DNA of 64,000 nt from Serinus canaria (Eukaryota; Chordata; Aves; Passeriformes; Fringillidae): NCBI RefSeq assembly GCF_022539315.1, contig NC_066315.1, positions 94,841,990 through 94,905,989 of the forward strand, in the 5' to 3' direction. Both the position numbers and the translations under genes were made by a program. Below are positions 36,641 through 48,348 of the stretch, one piece after another; position 1 is the first letter of the stretch, and every line of letters begins with the position of its first letter. The notes below the pieces were generated by a model. The model did no database searches, was not told where the DNA came from, and saw only the letters and a program-made list of their open reading frames with translations.

Positions 36641-39007
36641 AGGAATGTTTGTGTGGAAGTTACTTTGTCCTAAGAGATTCCAAACAAGTCTCATAGCTTT
36701 GTTATACAACATGCATTAATATCCATTTAAAGTCATGCTTCTATTAATATCTTAAAACATTTGATGGTCCTTCTGGTCATGATTTTGTAAGTGCAGAAGG
36801 AAAATGTTTTGGTTTTTTTTTAAGGTAAATGGAGCTGCAGGATTTTTAAATCTATTGGTACTGTCATGACAGCTTAAAATGAAAAATAATTTCACTGTAA
36901 AGGACTCTACTAATGACCATATTGTACACAATGTACTATATTATTATAATGTGTTATTCTTATGTAAAATGTTTAATTTTAATATTTATAAATTAAGTAT
37001 TACTGGATGATGCAAAGGCAACTTATTATAATGTAATTGGAGCATGTTACAGAAATTTAGGTTTTTCTAAAGGAGCCTCATAAATTAAAATGTTTTGGTG
37101 ACTGTTGAATCATTTGTTTTGGGGAATGACGTCTCTCTGCCAGTGCCACACACTTCATATGGAAAATTTGAACCTCTGAAACATTTTGAAATTTGAATCG
37201 CAAGAAGCAAGAGCTGAAACTTATGACAAAAATCTGGGTAACATAAGGAGAAGAAAGGGATCTGGATCTCTCTCTCTGACAGGTTGCTCACCAGCTGAAA
37301 GCTCTCCTCTGTCACAGAGCTCTGCTGGATGCACCATTTGAGCCCCATACTTCTAAAGGGTCAGGAGCATGTAAGATCAGCCATGCTGTCTACTAAAGTA
37401 AGTACTGAGTCTCTGTAGTCTGAAATGTTAGGAATGTGCATGTGACAATAAAGCTTGTGGTTGAGGATGTCACTTTTTTACAAAAATGCTCAAAATTTGC
37501 AAATCTCATAAGAAATTCTCCCTCAGTTTAAGTTTTTCTGGAAAATAAGTTGATAAAAATTTGCAGTAAATATGGTTGTTGTATGAAAAAAAAATTGTTA
37601 AAAACTAAGCTAACATTTACCAGCTTGGGTCTATTTTTCTCATTGTTTTCAGGTATAGATCTGTTTTATCATATACTTTAGTATCAGCAGGGAAAGCTTT
37701 GGTTAAAAAAAAACCTCTTCCTTGAGTGTGCTTGTTTGTTTTCTGCCTTTTTACATGGAAGAAGCTTTCTATATTTTTTCTTCATTAGTGATAGGAGGAC
37801 ATATATTGTACATATCGAAATTAGGATTTCACAGCTAACTTGAGGTTTTAGGAACTCTGCATTAACAACTTTAATTCATTTTTTCTCTTCTCTCATAAGT
37901 AATATTGGGTTTTTCTCAGCTGTGGCTGTCTTCCATTTTCTCATATTTCCACACTTCTCTGTGAAGTATTTTTGCTCCTGCTTGACCTACTGACCTAAAG
38001 GGCTGATACTTTTAAGTTTAGTATATTTGTATATAGACTTTTTCAGACGAGAAACAAAATAAAATGATCCAGAGGGACATTACTCTCCTAAAGAATAACT
38101 CTAAACAGTAAATATATATTTTATACGATCCCTCTAGGCAATGCAAACTGTGGTGGGGAGGTTCAGTTTGTGACCATTTGGGATACTGAGCCTCTAAAAA
38201 GAAATGTGACTATGCTACTGGCAGCTTTATTTTTTTTTCCCCTCATTTCTCTCATAGGATTAATCAGAGAATGCATAGAAAAAAATTCTCCACTGCTGGG
38301 AAAAGCCTGCAAGAAAACCTACCATGTATTTCTATAAGTGACAATGCTTGACAGACCTTGTTACTTACAAGGTGCCTTTTCCTTTATGTCTTTTGTTCTG
38401 CTGCACAGCTGAGATAATATGAAGCAAAAATGTCTAACTGTTACAATGGAAATGAGAGCTCTGCTTTTTGGATGATTGCAGACACCCTTTGTTTTGCCCT
38501 CCTGCTCAACCTGCACAGACATCTCACAATTTTCTTTGCCTTCACTGGTGAATCTAAAGCGTTTGTTACCCACTGCTGTTTCTATTGCCCTCAATGAAGC
38601 TAAAGATCACCATTTGATCTTTAGGTGCTGTGTGCAACATAATTTTTGTCATAGTTTTATAACATTCACTAGTCATTAAGTAGATGGCCCAGAGGCTGAA
38701 ATATGTAAATTAGCTAATTATCTGAGTGCTGACATAAAATTTAGTATTAACTCATCTTCTCTCTAGAAACTGTCTGGCATTGTTAGCTGTGGACCTTCAG
38801 CACCTTCAATTCAGCTCGATTGCTGCAGCTATACACTGCATAGGGCTCACATGTTTCTGTGCCACTCTTGTCATCCTTCGTGGCTTTTCTCATCTGGGTC
38901 TTTTCGAGCCTTTTTGTTGGTGTCAGACAAAAGTTATCTATGGTGTTTTCAATGCCCTCTAGTGGTACTTCTGGCTTTTATTGTAACGTTTCTGAGCTAA
39001 CTATGCT
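36641..39007. other. AT-rich non-coding DNA, nothing recognised
   Basis: No gene, LTR or CR1 identified. Open frames (for example minus 37085-37348) lack domains. Confidence 0.45.
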
Positions 39008-39500
39008 ATGCTGAGACCTCCACATCAGTGTGGATGTGCCTGGGGGCTTTCAGAGGGCACAGAGCAGCCAGTGCCATCACAACCAGTCACTACACTGGCT
39101 GTGACAGACCTGCCACACCTCCCTAATGAGTTTGTATCAGTTATGTGCCTGCAAACTTCCATATCTGAAAACAACCCTCCTGCCCATGTTCCCCTGCAGG
39201 TTATTCTCAAGTAGGTTCTTGAGTCTGGTATCCCTCATCTCGCAGGCAGTCCTGTCCACTTGCCCATTAGGGTGTCCAGTGTGCCATATACCCTTGCAGC
39301 TGCTTCCCACCTTGCCCCAAGGAGCAGAAGAACAGCCATGTCTGGTACATGTGTATGCCTTAGACCACAGTTCCAAAACCTACTCCAAAATCTTCCAAAA
39401 TCTGTGCAGGCTCTTAGAGAAACCAGACATCAACTGGACCATTTCACCCATCCTCCAGTGTTTTTTTGGATTAGACCTGGGTACATGCCATTAATTGTAT
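39008..39500. other. GC-richer block open in several frames, unidentified
   Basis: About 490 bp with visibly higher GC than either flank and few stops. Plus-strand frames are open at 39008-39214, 39126-39494 and 39260-39502, and minus-strand frames at 39025-39210 and 39137-39376. Simultaneous openness on both strands is better explained by composition than by coding. The conceptual peptides have no motif that I recognise. It could be an old transposon or ERV internal piece, a decayed retrocopy, or a CpG-poor regulatory island. Confidence 0.35.
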
Positions 39501-42500
39501 GACTATTAATTGTATGACTGTTAGTGTCTAATGCACTGTAAATATTTGGGTGCATCTCAGAAGCTCAGTGCCTGCATTGCTTGTGATACAGCTGCTTTAA
39601 TTACAGATATACTTTCTGGAGTGAAATGCTAAAATGCAAATCTAGCTCTGAGTTCCTACATATGAAAACATGTACCCTCAGAAAGGCTATACAAAATTTT
39701 GTATAGAGATATAAAAGATGTAGACTGGAAGAGAGAAAAGGTTATGGACTCTGAATTTCTTCAGCTTTATTCCTGGCCCTTCGATGTGTCTGTGCCAAAG
39801 TATAAGTATCTGTTACCCTGTGGTTTCTAGTCTTCAATGATTTGTGGATTAGAAAAGTTCAGTCCTAGAGATAGGGTTTATGTATGCATATTTCCTTTAT
39901 ATTTTAACCTAATTAACCCCCTGAAATATTTTTTTAAAAATGGTGGTTTTTTTTTTTTTATTTTCAATGTTAAAGTAAAATTACAATCTAGCTGGAAAGA
40001 AAGAATAAAGGAAGTAACCCTTCTTTTGGTCAAAAGGAGAGGTAAAACCTCAGCCTTTAAGATTTTACTCTGATTTATCAAAGGTATAATAGTGAGTGAA
40101 ATAATTCTTGTTTAACTTCAAAATTCTTGTGTAATATCAAGGTCTGTGAGATGGTGACCTATGAGATTAGGAAAAAAGGGACAGTAGGAGAATGGACATG
40201 AAAAAGTATTAGTGTGTAAGGTGGAAAGATACATAAAATGAATAGTTAGATGGCTTTGGATTAAATATCGAGGCATTAAGTGCTGCATAAAAGAGATGAA
40301 AGGAAAATTCTGCCTCTATAAATGAGTAGGTAAATGACAAAATTTCTTTTTCTGAAAGATGTGAGTGGAAACTTAAATAGGTCCAAGAGGGGAGATCTAG
40401 GATTGAAAGGAGGTCACTTTTAATTTAAATAATCTATCAACAAATCAAAACAGGAAAGAGATGCCAGAGTATGGAATACAATGGCTGAAGTTGAGAATAA
40501 AAATAACTGTTGTGATGACTTTTTGGGTGTAATAAAATATACTGGTGAACTTTGGCTGATGACTAGTCGTTAGAGAAAATGATATGTTAAACATTTAGGT
40601 AACTGTTAAAATGTCATCACTTTATGGAGTTATGAAATCCATCTCTGACAATATAAATTTTTCATTATTCTAAAAGTTTTTCCAGACCAAAAGGTAAAGC
40701 ATTAATGAACCATAACTTTGTCAAAAAGTAAAATAAATTTTCTAATTAATTTATGTAAAAATTATCTTTTTGACTAAAAGTACTCAAGTGATCATCACAT
40801 TGTTTTAAAACCATATTAATAATTGTTGGTTTTAAGCAATTGCTGTAACACTACTTTGTAATTAGGACCCATTTGTCTAGTTTTCATTGCTTTCTTTAAT
40901 ATTTGTACTGTTTATTATGCAAGATTTTTAGAATTTCTCTTATAACTTCTTTATATAGAAATCTAATCATAGACTGGCAGAATAATTGCCAAGTATATGG
41001 AGGATCTACACTTTGCAACTTCATTAGATTTTTAATCTCACTAGTAAATTTTGACTTTTTTTAGGTATATTTCACCCAGCCATCTTTTCAGACCATAATT
41101 ACAGAAATGCTAAACAAAAGACTGCATGCAGATAGCAAACAGCACATGTACAGGTGAATAAGTGCAATTCTTCTAAAATAATACAGGGACTTCATACAGA
41201 AAAAAAAAATAAAATAATAGATACAAGGAATAAAGACTTCTGTTTAAGCATCAAGACTTTCAGAGTAAGGTGACAAATTAATACTTTATCTTTATGCATT
41301 CTCTAGGTTTGAAGTTTTCATAGAAGTAACAAACCTGAAACATGAACAGAACATAATTGGCAATGTTCGATTTCTTTGCATGTGTAGAATAATGAAAAGA
41401 GCAATCTTCAGCTTGAATAAACAATTCTATGCACTGCTACAGATGTTCAATCTACTAATGTAAGAGTCATGCCAATAGAAACTTGGAAGACATTTGTGTG
41501 TTTGAAGAAAAAGTAAGGTTTTCATAAAATCAAAATAGACTTCATTTCTAGAACAACTGAGTTCTAAACAGAGCTCCAGCATCCACAAGAACTAGAAACT
41601 GAGCAAAAGCTAAGGAATAATTGTCAAAATACTGGTCTAAGACCTGGGCTTCAAAGTAGTTGTACAACTCAGTGAGAGGTTGGATTCACCCTTCAGTTTC
41701 AGCAACAGCAGAAAAGACTGCAGCCATGTTGTAATAAATCAGCAAGATTGAAACGTTTTCAACCAGGAGTTTCAGGAGAGAAAACAGAGATATTGCTGAA
41801 CTTATAGTTGTGATTGATAATAGTTAATTGTGTAAAAAGTAGTGATTTGTAGGTAACCTTTCTAATTAATTTTGGTACTTGACTAATGAGGAGTCAAGAT
41901 ATTTAAAACTCAAAGAACTATAGGCAACTTAATCTCACTTTCATGTTGAGTAAACCTTTTTAAATGCTAGGAAATCATTGCATTAAGAAATGCCTTGATA
42001 GGCATGATGCAATGGAGAACAGGTAATGTGGCTTTTGTAAAGAGGAGTTGCATTTTACACTCATCTGCTGTATGAATAAGTCACTTGAGAGCACAGCCAA
42101 ATTTGTTGTGGTTGGTACAGTATGCATGCATTGGCAAGAATCTGTTGTAAAATTGTCTCAAGGTTCATAGAGAGTCTGAAATGGCATGAGATTACAATTG
42201 AAATGCATTTTTAGAATCACTACTGTCCAAAAAAAAAAAAAATAGAATGATGTTAACAAAAGAACAACAGAGTGTGGTGAAGTCTCTGGTGTTGCACATA
42301 TTGTTTCCTGTGTGTTGTTCTACTATGAAATTACAAAGAGTAAAGCTCATTGTTCAGCTGGGCTCTGATCACCAGAATTAAAAATGGTACTGGCAAGGGT
42401 AATTTTGATAATGAACCATAGAGAATGACTTCTATACAAGGAGAAATTTTATAAGCAAGGTTATTCAAATTTGGAAAAGGTATGAGTAAGGATGGTATAA

Positions 42501-43567
42501 TTGAAATATATGAAGTCATGAATGGCAGGTCAGAAGTGATTTAGGATATCTTATTCACCATTCATGACACAAAAACCAGCAAGTGCCCAAGTAAATTACC
42601 AGGCTGAAGTGTAAATTGCTCTTCATATAATACATAATTAAATTGTGTAACTCATTGCTGCAGGATGTTTTTGATGCCAAAATATAAATCAGTTCAAAAA
42701 GCAATTAGCTGAATGGATGGAAGTAAGCCCCATTAAGGGCTATTAACTACAATGATGTGGGCACAGCACTAAAACCTCTTCCTTACAAAAGGAGTCTTCA
42801 TTGAGAGAAGTGCCTAACTTCTTTTTCTTTATTTATGCATTCCTGCAAAAATCCAGTCTTGACCAATATAGGAGATGAGATTCAGGCATTATGGGTCTCT
42901 GTTCTCACATAAAGTGAATAGTATTGTCATAATCCTGTCTGATTAGCCCTGAGAAGGATTCAGGGCTCTGAATGGAAAAATGGGCACAGTCCCATGGGAA
43001 GAAAAGAGGATCACCTGCAACTGTTGCATAAAAAAATAAAGAGGAAATAAGTGAGACAGTAAAAAGTATGGTTATTTTATCAAGATCTAATTATGTCCCT
43101 ACCCTGTGCAGTATATACATATAATTAGTTTGAACACTGGATTTGATTTAAAATTCTATAACATTTCATTAAAATTTTCAAAAAAGTTTAAGCTCAATGA
43201 AATAAATTAGTTATCATAGCTCTTATGATGGCACACCTGTACATGCTTCCTTCCAATTGAGAAACACATAACAGAAATACTCTTTGGAGTTTATTTTATT
43301 CTTTATATAATGCTCCATCTCTGGGCTGAATTTCAGGTAAATTTCATGTCTGGCATGCCCGAGATGGCCTCCAACCATCACAGCACCCACAAGTGCTCTG
43401 TGCACTAAAAACCCCAGGTCCTATGGTTGTCTTCCCAACTGGCTCCCCTGCCAGCTGTGTCAGAAAGCTTTCTTCTGCAAGCTCCAGGAACTCTTAGACT
43501 ATTTCCTCTCTAGTGCATTGTATTTCCAGTTGATATCTGGCAAGTTGAAGTGAGGTTAAATATTTCC
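39501..43567. other. AT-rich non-coding DNA, nothing recognised
   Basis: About 4 kb. Homopolymer A/T runs are common (for example near 39950, 41200 and 42230). No coding exon, RNA gene or transposon end was recognised. Confidence 0.45.
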
Positions 43568-43591
43568 TTTTTTTTTTTTTTTTTTTTTTTT
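43568..43591. repeat. T24 homopolymer
   Basis: Twenty-four uninterrupted T. It could be the reverse-strand poly(A) tail of a retrocopy inserted to the right, but the sequence after it (AGGGAAAGGGGGAAAAGC...) matches nothing I know. Confidence 0.9.
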
Positions 43592-44998
43592 AGGGAAAGG
43601 GGGAAAAGCACTTTTTCTTTTAAATGTTGTTTTATTTCAGGTTAAAGGTTTTTGAATAGATTTCTTGTAATCAGGCATTTTTAAGGGCTACAGCTAGCAC
43701 TGAGAAAGTGAGGATTCAGAGTAGTGTTCTCATTACACTTTCTTTCCCCTTTCAAGACTATAGAAAAAAACCCTTCTCTTTCAGTCATTTTGTTAATGAC
43801 CTTTGTCACCAGTCTTTGAACTGAGCTGAAGGCTTTCTGTGAGGGTTTCTACCATTCTTACACAGAAGTCTCTGATGTAAACACTAAGAAGAAGATTTAA
43901 TTGATAAGCTTAAAATAATTAGAAAGCAACAGTGCTCAGCAGGGCTGTTTAGCACTAAAGGCTAACAAGGAACCAAATCCCCAGACAGCTATGTGATCAT
44001 TAGGAAAACTCAGAGATAAAACTTGACATTTTGGAGAGTTTGGATTCAAAGTATTCAAACCAAAATAAAAATAAAGACAAAACAAAGTAAAAAAAAAAAA
44101 AAAAACCACCCACCCCCCACCACTTCCCCTAAAACTTGTAGGAATAGTGCTGCAGAAAAGAAGTGGGATTTTTACATCTGTAAAAAGTGTAAGTGCATAT
44201 GCCTTCCATTTAAAGTAAAATATTTTAATATTGCTTGCAGCTGTGAGTCTTTAGATTTGACACATCCATGTAAGACTTTTGCATGCAGCACTTATAAAGC
44301 AATACCCTTTTAATGCATTATATTTAATCTTTTTCTTTATTGCACTACATTTTTTTTTTTTAACTTTATTTTTCAATGCGAAGATATATTTCCATCTATC
44401 CAATACTAATTTATTCAGCTGAGTAGTAGGGTCAAATCTGCTTACTCTTTGAAACAGTTGAAAGTTCATTTAGGGTAAACACTCTATGTGTTGCCCATGA
44501 GTCATCTTAGAATGTGAATAGTACTACAGCCGTCCAGATTATGTCACCCACACTATGAAAGAGGATGAGGACTTCTCTAGTTCAACCTTCAAAATTATAG
44601 CTAAAATATGCTCACTTCGGAGTTTAGAATTAGTAGCCTCCAATTTGCAAACAAATTAACATGTGTGTTAGGAAGGGCGTGTGTGTATTAAACTGTGAGG
44701 TGACTATCTGCAGCTACAGCTGATTTGTACTGCTTGAATCTAGTAGTTTTCATTATTTCTTGAACCCAGGTATGAACAAAATTATTTTGCACACAGTTTG
44801 TCTTTGCTGCCATTTTACTGCCTATCCTGTGGAACAGTTAGCAAATCACTACATCAAGTATTCAATGAAATTAATTAAAAGCAGTGCATTTCCAGTGTAG
44901 CAAACTGCTAATGAGTCTCATTAAAGTGTTAAGATAACAGTGATTACATGTCCACCACTGGAGGACAAGCTTCACTGGCTTTGGTGTTTTCCTTACAG
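43592..44998. other. Non-coding DNA with an A-run/C-run junction
   Basis: No gene recognised. It holds the A17/C-rich tract below. 44.86-44.94 kb is rich in TAATTAA/TAATGA homeodomain-type words, too short to call an enhancer. Confidence 0.4.
44089..44129. repeat. A17 run joined to C-rich tract
   Basis: Seventeen A are followed by CCACCCACCCCCCACCAC and TTCCCC. The minus strand is G-rich with runs of four, six and three, plus GG pairs. This is enough for a two-tetrad quadruplex, but it lacks four clean G3 tracts. Confidence 0.8.
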
Positions 44999-45197
44999 AT
45001 ACAAGGGCTGTAGAAGCACAGTGCACACACTTTGGTCAATGGCATTACCTGGACTGTGCATCATGACCCTGCCTGCATGTGCATGTGAAGGACAGCGTTG
45101 TTTCCCTGGCACAATTGTGGTGGGTGAGACACATCCAGCATTCCAATTGCCCAACATCAGCTGTGGAGTCAAGGCAGAGGCAAAGCAGAACTTTTGG
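44999..45197 (+). other. Exon-like segment (candidate only)
   Basis: A 199-bp, GC-richer segment starts after a good acceptor (TTTGGTGTTTTCCTTACAG, AG at 44997-44998) and ends before a strong U2 donor (TGG|GTAAGT, at 45198). One frame, read from 45000, is open throughout (66 codons) and includes cysteine-bearing stretches such as LPACACEGQRC and NISCGVKAEAK. I recognise no family. The opposite strand is also open, which weakens the coding case, and no partner exon was identified. It may be a noncoding-RNA exon or chance. Confidence 0.22.
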
Positions 45198-48196
45198 GTA
45201 AGTGCGAGGGGTAAAACTGGGACATAGAAAAAGGAGCTGGCTGTTTGATTTCCACATAACAATGCTTCCTTAACTGATGCTGGCACTCATATTCCTATAA
45301 TGAATAATGGTGTATATCCTTAGTAACCTTCTCTTTTGTTTAGTGAAAGACAGTACAGGCATTTTCTCTTCTCATCTGCTTTTGCAGCAGCAGCACTGGT
45401 AGCCTTGAGTAACCCATACTTTTAAGGATGTGCTTTCTGACTTTCTAAAACTCTCTGAAAAGTTATAATTCAATAGCCTGGTATTGTAAAAATGGGTGAA
45501 TAAGACTTAACGTGATTTTCACCAGTACTAACTGATATTATTGTGCTCCTCTGAAGAATAAGGAACTAATGAAGACTTACAAGTTTGGGGTATCACCCCA
45601 AAAACTCCGTGTTAAGAAAAATCCCCCAAATTTTTTTTTTTAATAGAAAGGTATAATTATTATTTCTACTGAAATTTTTATTTGTAAATAGATGGGATAA
45701 ATATGGATCAGTGATTCATAAGATGAAAGAGATGACCAGGACACATAAAGTTTTGGAGGTGAAAAGAGCAAAATTCAAGACTTTTAAATATATAAAAAAG
45801 CAGATGTACAATAAAATATACAGACGGGAATGTGGGGAACTGTAGAAATATGTATACATTAAATGTAGACTATAAAATGTGGAAATAGAAATTAAAAAGT
45901 GAAATACAGAAAAACCATAAAAAATCCCCTCAAATCCCAAACCCTTTAATACTGCTTCTTAAATTTATTTGAAAAAAGCAAATATAAGTGTTCTGGTAAA
46001 GTGTGAGAATTTTCATTTGGTTGAAAATCCTTTCCTATGTTTTTAGGAGGGCAAAGAGAAAATAATAACAAAATAAAATCTCATCCAAAAAGATAAAAAC
46101 CACTCAGAAGACAACATGTAGATGAGTAGTACCTGTTATCTCAACAAATGATGTCAATAAGTGGAAATTTCTTTCTGAAAAAATTAACAGGCTTTGTAGA
46201 TGAGGGACACATTAGGTACCATAATGTCTTGATATTGAGTCTAAGAATATTATCTTCCACAATATTTTTCTAAATAAGAAACTATTTTGTACATGTTTGA
46301 AGAGCATGACTCTGATAGAATTTTCACATTTATTGACTATTCACAGGTAAAAGGGAAGGAGGTACTGAACAGTATATCAGAGCGATCTGAAGGTAGCTTT
46401 AGTTCTGCTCAATGTTTAATCAGACAGGATAGTGTAGTGGAAAATCTGGTAGGATGAATCATAAGGGTACTAGGAAGACAGAAGGGATATTCAAAACAGT
46501 CTTCAAAAGGAGGAATTAATCTGAAATACCTGGACACAATCCAAAAAAATCAACACTTGCACAGAAAAAATGAAGTGCACAGATGCAAACTTATGAGAAA
46601 CTGTTCAGTTTTGTAGAAAGGATTAAAGGATCACAATGAATGCAATCAATCATCGAGTCACAAATCACAGAGGCAACTCTGATAAGAATGCTCTCCTCCA
46701 TTCCCATGTAATTTCATAGCAATATTTTATCCACCTTTTGTCACTAGGCTCTGAGAGAGGTGTAGTTCACCTAGAGTTTGCCCAGAGTAGGACACTGAAG
46801 AAAAGAAATGGTTGTAAAATCAAGTCCTGCTAAGTCACACTGAACATCTTAGGTTAAAAAAGAAAAGCCCTAGAGGAGAGGATAAAGGAGGAGTAAGTGT
46901 TCAGGTACCTAAGGATACATGAAGGCAAGGGGTTTCTGCACTCCGCCATACAGTCACTTGCTGTGTTATGGTGGACTGCATGGAAGGAGTGGGTTATTTA
47001 TGTAAAAATGGGATTAGAAGATGTAGTTTTTACAGAGTGGTGAGAATACCAGCAGTGGGAGAGACATCAATGACAGACACTTTGTGCACCTTGAAGCTTA
47101 TGGTCTCATTGTAGTGTTTCAGAAAGTCTTTGAAGTAAGTGGAATGGAAAAAAATAAAAAGAAAATAATCAAAATCACTGTGCTAGCCCACAGTCTATAT
47201 TTACAAAGACAACAGTTCTATCTTGCTATCTTGCAGTGTCTGTGAATCTTTGAGCATTGCTCTATTTGTCTCAACTGTCTGGTAAGGGAACAGGTTGTAA
47301 TAAATAGAAGGTGATAAGAATGGCCTTTGTATTATTGGATTAGGAAATAAAAGGGGTTTTTTCTGTTGTTGTTGATGTGGTTTATCTTCATATTTTCAGT
47401 TTCTTTAACTATTTATTCAATAACTCATAAAGATTTTTAAGTGTTCTTTCTTTTTATTAGGAGTTGATAGCATCCTTCTATGTAGAAACCCTCCTCATAA
47501 ATATGTATGCTATTTTCTTAGCACCCTAATTTAGTTGAAAATAACAGCAGAAATCTGTTGGCATTGTTAATGACTCATTTTCTTTTAAGAGAGGAGATGT
47601 TTGAAGTTGACTTAGGTATAAAAATTTCAAAACTAAATTGTATGAGCAGCACTGAGCATAATATTTTGGAGTGTCCTGAAGAGGGTCCTGCTGTAATATT
47701 AATCACTCTTTTTTTCCTGAATTGTTCTTTGAAGTACTTTTGATTTTCTCCTTTCTTTTCCTCCTTTTCAATGTTTTGGGCTATAAAAGGATTTCTTAAA
47801 AATATTCTTATATTAATCTAGGATATAAAAGCATATTTTACCGTAACTTGAATTTGATGAACATTACTTATTATCACAAATAAATGCCAATCATACACAT
47901 TAACATGTATTACAATAGTTTCAAATAGTGATATGTAATTCTTAAAGTTAGAGAAATTTGGAAGAAACATGGCATATAGCTTTAACAAATGTAGCTAAAA
48001 TTTTGAAGATATTGTATTAGAGTAGAGAGTTATGTGCCTTTCACATGCTCAGACCCATCATAATTAATCTCACTGTTAACCTGTCAAACCTTTTTGAAGA
48101 CTTTTACTTCTGTTAGACATATCCTGGAATGGCTGATCCAATGAGGAATTGTCCAACATTTGCTCATGCAAAGTCAGCAGATACAATGCACATATT
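45198..48196. other. AT-rich non-coding DNA, nothing recognised
   Basis: About 3 kb of AT-rich sequence. Short open frames (for example minus 45716-45940, plus 47558-47743) have no domain. Confidence 0.45.
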
Positions 48197-48348
48197 AAAA
48201 AATTAAAAAAATAACAAAAAAGCAGTTCCCCGGTTTTCTTTCCTTTTTTTCCTTTCCTTTTTTTTTTTTTTTTCTATTATTGGTTTGTTTGGTTAGTGGT
48301 TTTTTTTTTTTTGTTTGTTTGTTTTTTTTGGTTTTTTTTTTTTTTTGT
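48197..48348. repeat. A-rich then T-rich low-complexity tract
   Basis: An A-rich part (48197-48220), then a short CCCCGG-containing spacer, then ~115 bp of T-rich sequence with long T runs, TTTCC words and (TTTG)n. The A-rich and T-rich halves could pair as an imperfect hairpin. Length is likely to vary between individuals or assemblies. Confidence 0.9.

Noticed and set aside
43568..43591. Poly(A) tail of a minus-strand processed pseudogene
   Set aside because: No recognisable retrocopy or target-site duplication to the right of the T24 run.
44520..44600. Possible antisense CR1 end (GAGGACTTCTCTAGTTCAAC)
   Set aside because: Only one short word resembles CR1 and the flanking consensus blocks are absent.
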